Positions 27,328 to 36,155 of a stretch of DNA of 64,000 bases are shown one piece after another (position 1 is the stretch's first letter; each line of letters starts with the position of its first letter). The stretch covers positions 356,650-420,649 of the forward strand of contig NZ_JAJUOS010000002.1 of the NCBI RefSeq assembly GCF_021378075.1, in the 5' to 3' direction. Below the pieces are notes generated by a model. It ran no database searches. It had not been told where the DNA came from and saw only the letters and a program-made list of their open reading frames with translations. Source of the DNA: Rhodobacter flavimaris (GTDB taxonomy: Bacteria > Pseudomonadota > Alphaproteobacteria > Rhodobacterales > Rhodobacteraceae). Made by a program: the position numbers and the translations under genes.

Positions 27328-29163
27328 ATGCCCTATTATCGTTCCCGCAAATCCACCCATGGCCGCAACATGGCGGGCGCCCGTGGCCTCTGGCGCGCCA
27401 CCGGCATGACCGACAGCGACTTCGGCAAGCCGATCATCGCGGTCGTCAACTCGTTCACGCAATTCGTGCCGGGGCACGTCCACCTCAAGGATCTGGGCCA
27501 GATGGTCGCGCGCGAGATCGAGGCTGCGGGCGGCGTCGCCAAGGAATTCAACACCATCGCCATCGACGACGGTATCGCGATGGGCCATGACGGGATGCTC
27601 TATTCGCTGCCGTCGCGCGAGGTGATCGCCGATAGCGTCGAGTATATGGTCAACGGCCACTGCGCCGATGCGATGGTCTGCATCTCGAACTGCGACAAGA
27701 TCACCCCCGGCATGATGATGGCCGCCATGCGCCTCAACATCCCGGTGATCTTCGTGTCGGGCGGCCCGATGGAAGCGGGCAAAGAAGGCGCCGAGATCGT
27801 CGGCCATGACCTCGATTTGGTCGATGCGATGGTCGCCGCCGCCGATGACAAATACACGGACGAGGAAGTCCTTGCGATCGAGAAGTCGGCCTGCCCGACC
27901 TGCGGCTCGTGCTCGGGGATGTTCACCGCGAACTCGATGAACTGTCTGGCCGAGGCGCTTGGCCTTGCGCTGCCGGGCAACGGCTCGATGCTGGCCACCC
28001 ATGCCGACCGCAAAGAGCTGTTCCTTGAAGCCGGCCGCAAGATCGTCGAGATCACCAAGCGCCACTACGAGGGCGAAGAGAAGGGCCTGTTGCCGCGCGA
28101 CATCGCGACCTTTGAGGCCTTCGAGAACGCCATGAGCCTTGATATCGCCATGGGCGGCTCGACCAACACCGTGCTGCACCTGCTGGCCATCGCCTACGAG
28201 GGCGAGGTCGACTTCACCATGGCCGACATGGACCGCCTGTCGCGCAAGGTGCCGTGCCTCTCGAAGGTCGCGCCCGCCAAGCAGGACGTGCATATGGAAG
28301 ACGTCCACCGCGCGGGCGGCATCATGGCCATTCTGGGCGAGCTGAACCGCGGCGGCCTGCTGCATGGCGACGTGCGCACCGTCCATTCCGAGACGCTGGC
28401 CGAGGCCATCGCCAAATGGGACGTGATGACCGCCAACGACCCCAAGGTCGAGGAATTCTACCGCGCGGCACCGGGTGGCGTGCGCACCACGCAGGCCTTC
28501 TCGACCCAGAACCGCTACAAGGAGCTGGACCGCGACCGCGCCAAGGGCGTGATCCGCTCGGTCGAGCACGCGTTCTCGAAGGACGGCGGGCTTGCGGTGC
28601 TGTCTGGCAATATCGCGCTCGATGGTTGCATCGTGAAAACCGCGGGCGTGGATGAGTCGATCCTCAAGTTCTCGGGCCCGGCCAAGGTCTTCGAATCGCA
28701 AGACGACGCGGTCTCGGGTATCCTGACCGGCAAGGTCGTCGCTGGCGAGGTCGTGGTGATCCGCTATGAAGGCCCGCGTGGCGGTCCGGGCATGCAAGAG
28801 ATGCTCTACCCGACCTCGTATCTGAAATCGAAGGGCCTCGGCGCCAAGTGCGCGCTGCTGACGGATGGTCGCTTCTCGGGCGGCACTTCGGGTCTCTCGA
28901 TCGGCCACGTCTCGCCCGAGGCGGAGGAAGGCGGGCTGATCGGCCTGGTGGAAACCGGCGACCTGATCGAGATCGACATCCCGAACCGCACGATCCAACT
29001 GGCCGTGGCCGAGGACGTGCTGGAGGCGCGCCGCGCCGCCAAAGGCCCCCTGCCCTGGGCCCCGGCCGCACCGCGCCCGCGCGCCGTTTCGACCGCGCTC
29101 AAGGCCTATGCACTGCTGGCCTCGTCGGCCGCCAAGGGCGGTGTGCGCATCCTGCCGAAGTGA
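27328..29163 (+). CDS. ilvD: Dihydroxy-acid dehydratase
   Basis: Iron-sulfur dehydratase of valine, leucine and isoleucine synthesis. The 611-residue protein matches E. coli IlvD in length. Cluster-binding cysteines are in [20 protein letters not shown] and [19 protein letters not shown]. The [22 protein letters not shown] motif near the C-terminus contributes the catalytic serine. The start at 27328 behind GGAGG is chosen; the frame extends 25 codons further without family similarity. A strong terminator follows. Confidence 0.96.
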   Translation: MPYYRSRKSTHGRNMAGARGLWRATGMTDSDFGKPIIAVVNSFTQFVPGHVHLKDLGQMVAREIEAAGGVAKEFNTIAIDDGIAMGHDGMLYSLPSREVIADSVEYMVNGHCADAMVCISNCDKITPGMMMAAMRLNIPVIFVSGGPMEAGKEGAEIVGHDLDLVDAMVAAADDKYTDEEVLAIEKSACPTCGSCSGMFTANSMNCLAEALGLALPGNGSMLATHADRKELFLEAGRKIVEITKRHYEGEEKGLLPRDIATFEAFENAMSLDIAMGGSTNTVLHLLAIAYEGEVDFTMADMDRLSRKVPCLSKVAPAKQDVHMEDVHRAGGIMAILGELNRGGLLHGDVRTVHSETLAEAIAKWDVMTANDPKVEEFYRAAPGGVRTTQAFSTQNRYKELDRDRAKGVIRSVEHAFSKDGGLAVLSGNIALDGCIVKTAGVDESILKFSGPAKVFESQDDAVSGILTGKVVAGEVVVIRYEGPRGGPGMQEMLYPTSYLKSKGLGAKCALLTDGRFSGGTSGLSIGHVSPEAEEGGLIGLVETGDLIEIDIPNRTIQLAVAEDVLEARRAAKGPLPWAPAAPRPRAVSTALKAYALLASSAAKGGVRILPK

Positions 29164-29181
29164 TCGCGTATCAGCGAATTG

Positions 29182-29213
29182 AAAAGGCCGCGCCCCCGGG
29201 CGCGGCCTTTTTC
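29182..29213 (+). terminator. ilvD terminator
   Basis: Twelve-base-pair stem (29183-29194 with 29199-29210), CCCG loop, T run. Begins about 20 bases after the ilvD stop. Confidence 0.88.
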
Positions 29214-29316
29214 GTTGCGCACTCCACATGGCCCAGACGGGCGACCTCGCCTCCAAAAAAGTGGCCCGCATCCTGCGCGGGTACAGAACGGGGCCAGTTT
29301 GGGGAGTAAAGGGGAA

Positions 29317-29339
29317 GGCGCGCCCGGTAAGGGCGCGCC
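29317..29339 (-). terminator. Hairpin after the hyu/ABC operon
   Basis: Nine-base-pair GC-only stem (29317-29325 with 29331-29339) just beyond the stop of the last gene of the minus-strand operon. The following bases are T- and C-rich but hold no clean T run, so termination may be weak. Confidence 0.5.
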
Positions 29340-29344
29340 GGGCA

Positions 29345-30517
29345 TCACTTACCCATCAGCACATCCAACGGCACCGGCTGTGAGATCTGCCATTCGTCCA
29401 CCCGCGCGGGCTTGCCGTCAGTGATCTCGATGACCTGCATCAGCGCGGTGTTCTGATGGTGCAGGTCCGCACTGAAGCTGCGCGGGCCAAAGGCCGTGGG
29501 TTCGGCCTGCATCTTCTCCAACTCGGCGGTGACGGAGGCGCCATCCACGGTGCCTGCACGCTCAACCGCCTTGGCCCAGAGGTCGATCAGCACATAGCCC
29601 GGATAGGCATATTGGCTGGTCGGGCGCGCACCGGTCTTGGCCTCATAGGCCTTGTTGAAGGCCTCGACCTCGGGGCGCGGATCGTCGCCGTAGATCGAGC
29701 CCTGAACCGGCAGCACGAAGCCCGACAGATCCGGCACCGCATCAAGCCAGTAAGACCCGTCGACCGCCGAACCGTTCAGGATCAGCGCATCGATCCCCGC
29801 CGCGCGGATCTGGCGCACGGCCGCCGCCGCCCCCGGCATGACCGAGCACAGCATGATCACGTCGGGCGCCTTCTCAAGCGACTTGATCCGCGTGATCTGG
29901 CTGGCGATCGAGGCATCGTCGTTCTTGAACGTATCGCGACCGACGATCTCGGCCCCGTCAAGCTGGGGGAACATCCACTCGAACCCGGTGCAGATGCCCT
30001 TGTTGTATTCGATGAACGTATCCTCAAGTACGAAGGCGGCGCGCGCATCGCGCTTGGCATGGGCCCATTCGGCCATGGTCGCGCCCTGAACCGGCGCCAG
30101 CACCGAGGCCGAGAAGCTGTTCGGGCCAACGCCCTGAATACCCGCCTTCACATCCTCGGCGCAAAGGAAGAAGCTGTTCATCCCCTCGCCCTCGGCCACC
30201 AGCGCGGCGGGGGCGCCGAAGTCATAGTCGCAGGACACGACCATCATCTGCGCGCCCTGATCGAGCACATCGAGCCCGGCCTTGGCGCTTTCGGCGCGGT
30301 CGGTGCGGGTGTCGGCATCGACCACGGCGATCTGGTTGCCAAGCAGGCCGCCCGCGGCGTTGATCTCGTCGATGCGGATCTTCGCAGCGGTGGCGGCGGG
30401 GGTGTCATAGGCTTCCATCCAGCCGGATTTGGCGATGGCGAAGCCCACGGTGATATCGTCGGCCTGAACCGGCACGGCAAGCGCCAGCACGGCCAGCATG
30501 GAGCAGGCAAGTTTCAT
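29345..30517 (-). CDS. Branched-chain-type ABC transporter substrate-binding protein
   Basis: Periplasmic solute receptor of the LivK/AmiC type (periplasmic binding protein family 6), 390 residues. Signal peptide KLACSMLAVLALAVPVQA, then mature DDITVGFAIAKSGWMEAYDTPAATAAKIRIDEINAAGGLLG, the classic opening of the family. The mature region has two lobes, with VVSCDYDFGAPAALVAEGEG and the C-terminal VDEWQISQPVPLDVLMGK. Start at 30517 behind AGGAG. Last gene of the operon with HyuA/HyuB, so the ligand is probably the hydantoin- or oxoproline-like substrate rather than leucine. Confidence 0.9.
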   Translation of the reverse strand: MKLACSMLAVLALAVPVQADDITVGFAIAKSGWMEAYDTPAATAAKIRIDEINAAGGLLGNQIAVVDADTRTDRAESAKAGLDVLDQGAQMMVVSCDYDFGAPAALVAEGEGMNSFFLCAEDVKAGIQGVGPNSFSASVLAPVQGATMAEWAHAKRDARAAFVLEDTFIEYNKGICTGFEWMFPQLDGAEIVGRDTFKNDDASIASQITRIKSLEKAPDVIMLCSVMPGAAAAVRQIRAAGIDALILNGSAVDGSYWLDAVPDLSGFVLPVQGSIYGDDPRPEVEAFNKAYEAKTGARPTSQYAYPGYVLIDLWAKAVERAGTVDGASVTAELEKMQAEPTAFGPRSFSADLHHQNTALMQVIEITDGKPARVDEWQISQPVPLDVLMGK

Positions 30518-30519
30518 GG

Positions 30520-31593
30520 TTATCTCCTGTCGGTTTCGGGTCTGTCTTGGGATGTGCCGCGTCCGACGACCCAACGGGCGGGCAGCATGATCTCGCGCCC
30601 GGCCATCAGGCCGGTGGGGCGAAAGACCAGAACAAGGATCATCGCAATGGCGATGAGGATTTCCTGGCTGCCCGGAGGCAGCGCGAAGGTGGTGGCGCCC
30701 AGGGTGATGCCCTTTTCCAGGCGCACCAGCGCCTCGACCGCGAGCGAGACGGCCAGCACACCCACGACAGCACCCGAGAGCGAGCCGATCCCCCCCACGA
30801 CCAGCATGGCCAGCATGAGGAAGGTCAGGTCGAGGTAGAACCCGTCCGGGTTGATCACGCCGATGAAATGCCCCATCAGCGCCCCGCCAACCCCGCAGAA
30901 AAAGGCCGAGACGGTATAGGCCAGCAGCCGGTGCCGGTATTGGTCGATGCCGGAGGCCGCGGCGGCGACCTCATCTTCGCGCGTGGCGCGCAGGGCAAGG
31001 CCCGAGGCCGAGGCGGCGTAGACGCTGGCGATTACGATGGCCGACACCGCCCATCCAAGTGCTACCCAAGGGGTGATATAGCGCGCAAGCCCCACGACCG
31101 AAGAGGTGCCGCCGGTGACCGGCGTCCAGTTCGCCCAGATCGTGTTGATCATCGCAAGAAAGGCGAATGAGGCGATCGAGGCCGCGATCCCCGACAGCCG
31201 CAGGATCGCCGCCCCCGAGACCAACGCCAATGCCGCGGCGACAAGCCCTCCCGTGATAGCCGCGGGCAGAACAGGCCAGTGCAGCTCGGCCAGCGCGGCG
31301 GGCAGGCCGGGCAGCAACGTGCCCTTCATCATCGGGTTGAGCGTGGTCCAGGCCGAGACATAGGCCCCCACGCAGGCAAAGGCCGCGTGGCCGAAACTGA
31401 TGACGCCCGAGTTTCCGGCAAAGATCCAGAAGCCCACGACAAGCGTGACGCGGATCAGCGTTTCCGAGGCCATGCGCGCGGTCGCGCGGTCGCCCAGAGT
31501 CACGGCAGCAACCACGAAGGCAAGGATCAGCAGCGAGAGCAGAAGCGGCGTGGTCGCGGCCATGCGGCGGCGGATCTGGTGTTGGGTGATCAT
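30520..31593 (-). CDS. ABC transporter permease, LivM type
   Basis: A 357-residue inner-membrane permease of the branched-chain amino acid family with about nine helices. The family motif is visible in AGNSGVISFGHAAFACVGAYVSAW, followed by the cytoplasmic coupling loop ALRATREDEVAAAASGIDQYRHRLLAYTVSAFFCGVGGALMGHF. Pairs with the LivH-type permease. It starts 3 bases after the livH-type stop; GAGG lies about ten bases upstream of the ATG. Part of the seven-gene operon. Confidence 0.9.
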   Translation of the reverse strand: MITQHQIRRRMAATTPLLLSLLILAFVVAAVTLGDRATARMASETLIRVTLVVGFWIFAGNSGVISFGHAAFACVGAYVSAWTTLNPMMKGTLLPGLPAALAELHWPVLPAAITGGLVAAALALVSGAAILRLSGIAASIASFAFLAMINTIWANWTPVTGGTSSVVGLARYITPWVALGWAVSAIVIASVYAASASGLALRATREDEVAAAASGIDQYRHRLLAYTVSAFFCGVGGALMGHFIGVINPDGFYLDLTFLMLAMLVVGGIGSLSGAVVGVLAVSLAVEALVRLEKGITLGATTFALPPGSQEILIAIAMILVLVFRPTGLMAGREIMLPARWVVGRGTSQDRPETDRR

Positions 31594-31596
31594 GGT

Positions 31597-32505
31597 TCAG
31601 ACCCTCGGCTTGGCACCCGCAGAGGCAAAAAGACCCTGCGGACGGAACAGAAGAACGAAGATGACAAGCGCGTAGAGGAAGGCATCGCGGAACGGGCGCG
31701 CCTCGGGCGGCAGGCCCGCCTGCAATAGCGCCGAGGCCGCGCCAAGCGCGAGGCCCGCCGCCACTGCACCGGCCAGGCTGCCCATGCCGCCGACCACGGT
31801 CGCGATGAAGGCCACCAGCATGATCTGCCCGCCCATGCGCACATCGGCGACCCCCGTCTGCGCAACCAGAACCAGCGCAACCACCGCCGCGAGCGCCCCG
31901 GACAGCGCGAAGGCGCCCGAAATCACGCGGTTTGCGCGCACCCCAAGCAACCGCGCCATACCGAAGTCCTCGGCCGCGGCGCGCATCTCGAGGCCGATCC
32001 GCGTGTGCTTGAGCATCAGCGCCAGCGCCAGCAGGATCGCCCCCACCGCCACGATGACGATCAGTTGCAAAAGCGGCACCTGCGCCGGGCCAAGCGCGAT
32101 CGGCGCACCCAGATCCGCCCAAAGGCTGACGGCCTTGGGGCGCCCGCCATAAAGCACCAGCAGAAGGTTTTGCAGCGCCACGCCAAGCGCGAAGCTGCCC
32201 ACCATCAGCGCCACGGGCGAGGCATTGCGCAGCGGCCGGAAGACCAGCGCCTCGGCCGCCAGCGCCAGCAAGGCGCCCACCGCCAGAACGGCCGGGATCA
32301 GGATCAGCGCGGGCAACCGCCCCAGCCCCATCACCGCAACCGCATCGGTCGAGGGGATGATCAGCGCGAAGACCGCGCAGGCGATGAACTGGCCATGGGC
32401 AAAGTTCACCAGCTTCATGACCCCGAAAATCAGCGCGATGCCAAGCGCCGCGATGGCGTAGATGCCGCCCAGGGCAAGGGCGTCGAACAGCAGCTGGATA
32501 CTCAT
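31597..32505 (-). CDS. ABC transporter permease, LivH type
   Basis: A 302-residue inner-membrane permease. The N-terminus QLLFDALALGGIYAIAALGIALIFGVMKLVNFAHGQF is the signature opening of LivH-like permeases, and MRAAAEDFGMARLLGVRANRVIS is the coupling-helix (EAA-like) loop. The start at 32505 overlaps the LivF-type stop as ATGA; the 60 upstream in-frame residues are arginine-rich shadow sequence. Forms the heterodimeric channel with the LivM-type protein. Confidence 0.9.
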   Translation of the reverse strand: MSIQLLFDALALGGIYAIAALGIALIFGVMKLVNFAHGQFIACAVFALIIPSTDAVAVMGLGRLPALILIPAVLAVGALLALAAEALVFRPLRNASPVALMVGSFALGVALQNLLLVLYGGRPKAVSLWADLGAPIALGPAQVPLLQLIVIVAVGAILLALALMLKHTRIGLEMRAAAEDFGMARLLGVRANRVISGAFALSGALAAVVALVLVAQTGVADVRMGGQIMLVAFIATVVGGMGSLAGAVAAGLALGAASALLQAGLPPEARPFRDAFLYALVIFVLLFRPQGLFASAGAKPRV

Positions 32506-33221
32506 GCCGGATCTCCGAAATAGGCCTCGGTCAACAGATCGCCTGCGGCGAATTCCGCGGCGTCTCCGTCGGCGACGATGCGCCCGCCGCGCATCAGCAG
32601 CATCCGCCCACCCACGCGCGCCGCACGGGCCGAGGATTGCTCGACGATCACAAGCGTCAGGCCGCGCAGCTTTTGCAGCTCGCACAGTCGGTCATAGACC
32701 TCGTCCACCACCTTGGGCGCGAGGCCTAGCGAGGGCTCGTCCACCATCATCACCTTGGGGTTGGTCATCAGCGCCCGGCTGATCGCCAGCATCTGCTGCT
32801 GGCCGCCGGAGAGCGCGCCGGCGGGGGCGTTCGCGCGTTCGCGCAGGATCGGGAAGGCTGTGAACACGGCCTCCAGATCGTCGGCCACGGCACTTTCATC
32901 GCGCCGCAGACCGGTGCCCACCATAAGGTTCTCGCGCACGCTCAGGCTTGCGAAGATGCGCCTCCCCTCGGGCACCATCGACAGCCCGCGCCGCGCGATC
33001 TGCTCGGGGCCGAGGCCCGACAGGATCTCTCCATCCATCTCGATGCGGCCATGCGCGGCGCGCACCGCCCCCGAGATCGCCCCCAGAAGCGAGGATTTAC
33101 CCGCCCCGTTGGGCCCCGAGATGAACAGCCGCTCGCCCTCGGGCATGGTGAAGGACAGGTCCGACAGCGCAGTCAGCTTGCCGTAGCGCACCGAAAGGTC
33201 GAAAACGCCGATCTTGGCCAT
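32502..33221 (-). CDS. ABC transporter ATP-binding protein, LivF type
   Basis: A 239-residue ATPase. Walker A GPNGAGKSSLLGAISG, signature LSGGQQQMLAISRAL, Walker B KVMMVDEPSLGLAPK and the switch His region in TLVIVEQSS are all intact. The N-terminus AKIGVFDLSVRYGKLTALSDLSF is LivF-like. The start at 33221 overlaps the LivG-type stop by one base (TGATG). Couples to the permease genes downstream. Confidence 0.9.
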   Translation of the reverse strand: MAKIGVFDLSVRYGKLTALSDLSFTMPEGERLFISGPNGAGKSSLLGAISGAVRAAHGRIEMDGEILSGLGPEQIARRGLSMVPEGRRIFASLSVRENLMVGTGLRRDESAVADDLEAVFTAFPILRERANAPAGALSGGQQQMLAISRALMTNPKVMMVDEPSLGLAPKVVDEVYDRLCELQKLRGLTLVIVEQSSARAARVGGRMLLMRGGRIVADGDAAEFAAGDLLTEAYFGDPA

Positions 33222-33946
33222 CACGCGACCTCCACATTGGCGCCGAAGTAGGCCTCGCGCACGGCGTCCGAGGCCAAGATCGCAGCGCGGTCGCCCGCCT
33301 CGATGACGCGCCCGCCGTCGAGCACGACGACATGGGCACAAACCGAAAGGACAAGGCCCACGTTATGCTCGATCAGCAGGCAGCCGATGCCGCGCTCCGA
33401 GGCGATGCGGCGGATCAGATCGGCCAGATCGGCGGCCTCCTTCTCGGACATGCCCGCGGCGGGTTCGTCGAGCAGCAGGTAGCGCGGCGCCCCCATCAGT
33501 GCCCGCGCGATCGCCACGCGGCGCTCGTCGGTATAAGGCAGGCCCGCGGCGGGGCGGCTTTCCAGATCGGAAATCCCCATCCAGCCAAGGATGTCCGAGG
33601 CCTCGTGCTCGGCCGCGGCCCGGCGCTGACCCAGGCCCACGCCTGTGCAGGCGAGATTGTCGAGCACGTCGAGCCCGCCAAACAAACGCCCCGCCTGAAA
33701 GGTGCGCGCGACGCCCTCGCGCCGGAACCCGTGGGCGGCCAGCGCCGAGACATCCCGCCCCTCAAGCCGCACCCGCCCGGTGGTCGGGCGCTGAAAGCCG
33801 GTGAGCGTGTTGACGCAGGTCGTCTTGCCCGCCCCATTGGGGCCGATCAGCCCCATCACCTGCCCCGGCTCGACCGCCAAGGTCACCCCGGCGAGGGCCT
33901 GGAAGCCGCCAAAGGCGACCCCCACGTTTTCCAGCGCAAGCGACAT
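33221..33946 (-). CDS. ABC transporter ATP-binding protein, LivG type
   Basis: A 241-residue ATPase. Walker A GPNGAGKTTCVNTLTGF, Walker B RYLLLDEPAAGMS (the AAGM form is typical of LivG) and the switch region CLLIEHNVGLVLSV are intact. The ABC signature reads LPYTDERRVAIARAL in place of the usual LSYGxQRRLEIARAL, which is unusual but keeps the helix N-cap. It follows hyuA with only 1 base between stop and start. Works with the LivF-type partner. Confidence 0.89.
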   Translation of the reverse strand: MSLALENVGVAFGGFQALAGVTLAVEPGQVMGLIGPNGAGKTTCVNTLTGFQRPTTGRVRLEGRDVSALAAHGFRREGVARTFQAGRLFGGLDVLDNLACTGVGLGQRRAAAEHEASDILGWMGISDLESRPAAGLPYTDERRVAIARALMGAPRYLLLDEPAAGMSEKEAADLADLIRRIASERGIGCLLIEHNVGLVLSVCAHVVVLDGGRVIEAGDRAAILASDAVREAYFGANVEVA

Positions 33947-33947
33947 C

Positions 33948-36071
33948 TTACGCGTCCTCGGTCACGGCATCTGCCAGAACGCGCGCGGCGTGGGCCTCGT
34001 GCTGCGAGAGCAGATAGACGCCCGAGGCATCAAGTTCCGCCAACCACCCCGGCTCGATCACGATGGTGGTCGTGACCTCCTGAATGACGGCGGGGCCGGT
34101 GATGCGATCACCCGCGCCCAAGAGCGCACCGTCATAGACCGGCGTCTCATGCGCGATACCGTCGGCGTTGAAGATCATCTCGCGCGTGCCCTTGAGGGCG
34201 GCATGCGCGCCCTTGCCCGGTGCAATCTCCATCCGGCCGGGCTTATCCACGGCGCCGGTGATCGCGCTTTCGACGTTCACCACCTCGACCGCGCTTTGCG
34301 GCTCGGAATAGGTGTACAGCTCTTCGTGACGGGCGTGGAACGCGGCTTTGAGGCGCGCCAGCGCCGCTTCGGTGACCTCGAAGGGCTCGACATCGACGGT
34401 GCATTCATGGACCTGCCCGACGTAGCGCATATCAAGGCTGCGACGCACCGAGATGTTGTCATCGGTGAAGCCGTCGGACTTCAGATCCTCGGTGCCGCGC
34501 GATTCCAGCTGGTTGAACAGCCCGTCCAGACGCGCCGCCGCCTCGGCGCCCTCAAGACGCACCGGCGCGGGGGCCATGTAGTTGTATTTCACGTCCGAGA
34601 TGATCTGGCCAAAGGCGCAAAGTCCCGAGGCAAGCTTGGAAATCAACACCTTGCGGATGCCCATCTCGCGCGCCAGCGCGGTGATATGCGCCGCCGTGGC
34701 CCCGCCCGCGCAGTTCAGGACGAAGTCGCGCGGGTCGTAGCCACGCTCGACCGAGACGCGGCGGATGGCGTTGACCATGTTGTTGTTGACGATGGTGAAC
34801 ATGCCAAAGGCCGCTTTCTCGACGCTGATGCCAAGCGGATCGGCCAGATGCGTCTTGATCGCCTTGCGGGCCTTCTCGACGTTCAGAGGCAGGCGCCCGC
34901 CGACGAGACCATCGGGATTGAGATAGCCAAGGATCAGGTTCGCGTCGGTGGTCGTGGGCCGCTCGCCGCCCTGGTCGTAGCTGGCCGGGCCGGGCTCGGA
35001 GCCCGCCGACTGCGGCCCCATCTGCATCAGGCCCATGCTGTCGATCCAGCCGATCGAGCCACCGCCCGCGCCAAGCGTTTCAACCTGGATCATCGGAATG
35101 CCGATGCGGTAGCGCAGGAAGTCGATGTTCTTCGACACATTCGCGCGCCCGTCACGCGTCAGCGTGATGTCGAACGAGGTGCCGCCCATGTCCACGGTGA
35201 TGATGTCCTTCATCGCCCAGGGCTCGCCCAGCCAGAGCGCAGCCTGCGGCGCCGAGGCCGGGCCCGAGTTGATCGCGTAGACCGACTGGTCGGTGACCAC
35301 CTTGCCAAGCGCAAGGCCGCCGTTCGACTGGAAGTAGCGCACCGGGTGCCGCGCCCCGAGCGACTGGAAATAGGCGTCCACCGCTTCGACATAGCGTTGC
35401 AGGATCGGCGCGAGATAGGCGTTCACGATGGCGGTCGAGGTGCGGGTATATTCGCGCACCTGCGGATACAGCTGGCTACCGATGGTCAGGCGCACATGGG
35501 GCATCATCTCGCGCACGATCTCGCCGGCGCGCAGCTCATGCTCGGGGTGCAGGACGGACCAGACGAAGGAGATCGAGACCGACTCGACGCCCTCGCGCAG
35601 GAAATGGCGGCAGGCCTCGCGCACCTCCTCCTCGTTCAGGGCAGTGTGGACTGTGCCGTTCGAGAGCACGCGCTCGGACACGCCGCGGCGCAGGTAGCGT
35701 GGCACGAGCATGGTCGCGGGCGGATATTCCGGATCGTAGCGGTAGCCGTCTTCCTTGTGGCCCAGACGGATCTCGATGCTGTCCTCATGGCCCTTCGTGG
35801 CGATCAGGCCGGTCTTGGCGCCGTTATGGGTGATCAGCGCGTTCAGGCCCACGGTCGTGCCGTTGATGCACAGGTCCGAGTTCGACACGATGGTCTCGGG
35901 CGACAGGCCTGTTTCTTCCTCGATCAGCTTCAGGCCATTGCGGATGGCCATGGTCGGGTCGGTCGGGGTCGAGAGCACCTTGAAGATGCGCACCCCGCCC
36001 TTGCGATCGGCCAGGATGAAGTCGGTGAAGGTGCCGCCGGCGTCGATGCCAAGACGATACTGGTTCTGCAT
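33948..36071 (-). CDS. hyuA: Hydantoinase/oxoprolinase family protein, HyuA type
   Basis: A 707-residue ATP-dependent subunit of the hydantoinase A / oxoprolinase / acetone-carboxylase family. The ASKHA nucleotide-binding fold starts with YRLGIDAGGTFTDFILADRKGG and continues with VDMGGTSFDITLTRDG. Members open cyclic amides such as N-methylhydantoin or 5-oxoproline using ATP, or carboxylate ketones. HyuB lies just upstream, so the two should form one enzyme. Start at 36071 behind AAAGGAG. No carbamoylase gene is present, which slightly favours an oxoproline-like substrate over a hydantoin. Confidence 0.86.
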   Translation of the reverse strand: MQNQYRLGIDAGGTFTDFILADRKGGVRIFKVLSTPTDPTMAIRNGLKLIEEETGLSPETIVSNSDLCINGTTVGLNALITHNGAKTGLIATKGHEDSIEIRLGHKEDGYRYDPEYPPATMLVPRYLRRGVSERVLSNGTVHTALNEEEVREACRHFLREGVESVSISFVWSVLHPEHELRAGEIVREMMPHVRLTIGSQLYPQVREYTRTSTAIVNAYLAPILQRYVEAVDAYFQSLGARHPVRYFQSNGGLALGKVVTDQSVYAINSGPASAPQAALWLGEPWAMKDIITVDMGGTSFDITLTRDGRANVSKNIDFLRYRIGIPMIQVETLGAGGGSIGWIDSMGLMQMGPQSAGSEPGPASYDQGGERPTTTDANLILGYLNPDGLVGGRLPLNVEKARKAIKTHLADPLGISVEKAAFGMFTIVNNNMVNAIRRVSVERGYDPRDFVLNCAGGATAAHITALAREMGIRKVLISKLASGLCAFGQIISDVKYNYMAPAPVRLEGAEAAARLDGLFNQLESRGTEDLKSDGFTDDNISVRRSLDMRYVGQVHECTVDVEPFEVTEAALARLKAAFHARHEELYTYSEPQSAVEVVNVESAITGAVDKPGRMEIAPGKGAHAALKGTREMIFNADGIAHETPVYDGALLGAGDRITGPAVIQEVTTTIVIEPGWLAELDASGVYLLSQHEAHAARVLADAVTEDA

Positions 36072-36155
36072 GGGTTGCTCCTTTCGGATGGCCGGGGTCA
36101 TTCGGGGAGCGTCGCACCCCCCGGAAAGTCCGGTGATTTCAGTCAGATGAACGGA

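Noticed and set aside
27061..29271. A 736-residue minus-strand frame opposite ilvD
   Set aside because: Shadow of ilvD, with His/Arg-rich composition and no recognisable fold.
34235..34250. DnaA-box-like TTATCCACG in hyuA
   Set aside because: One mismatch to the perfect box and inside a coding region, so expected by chance.
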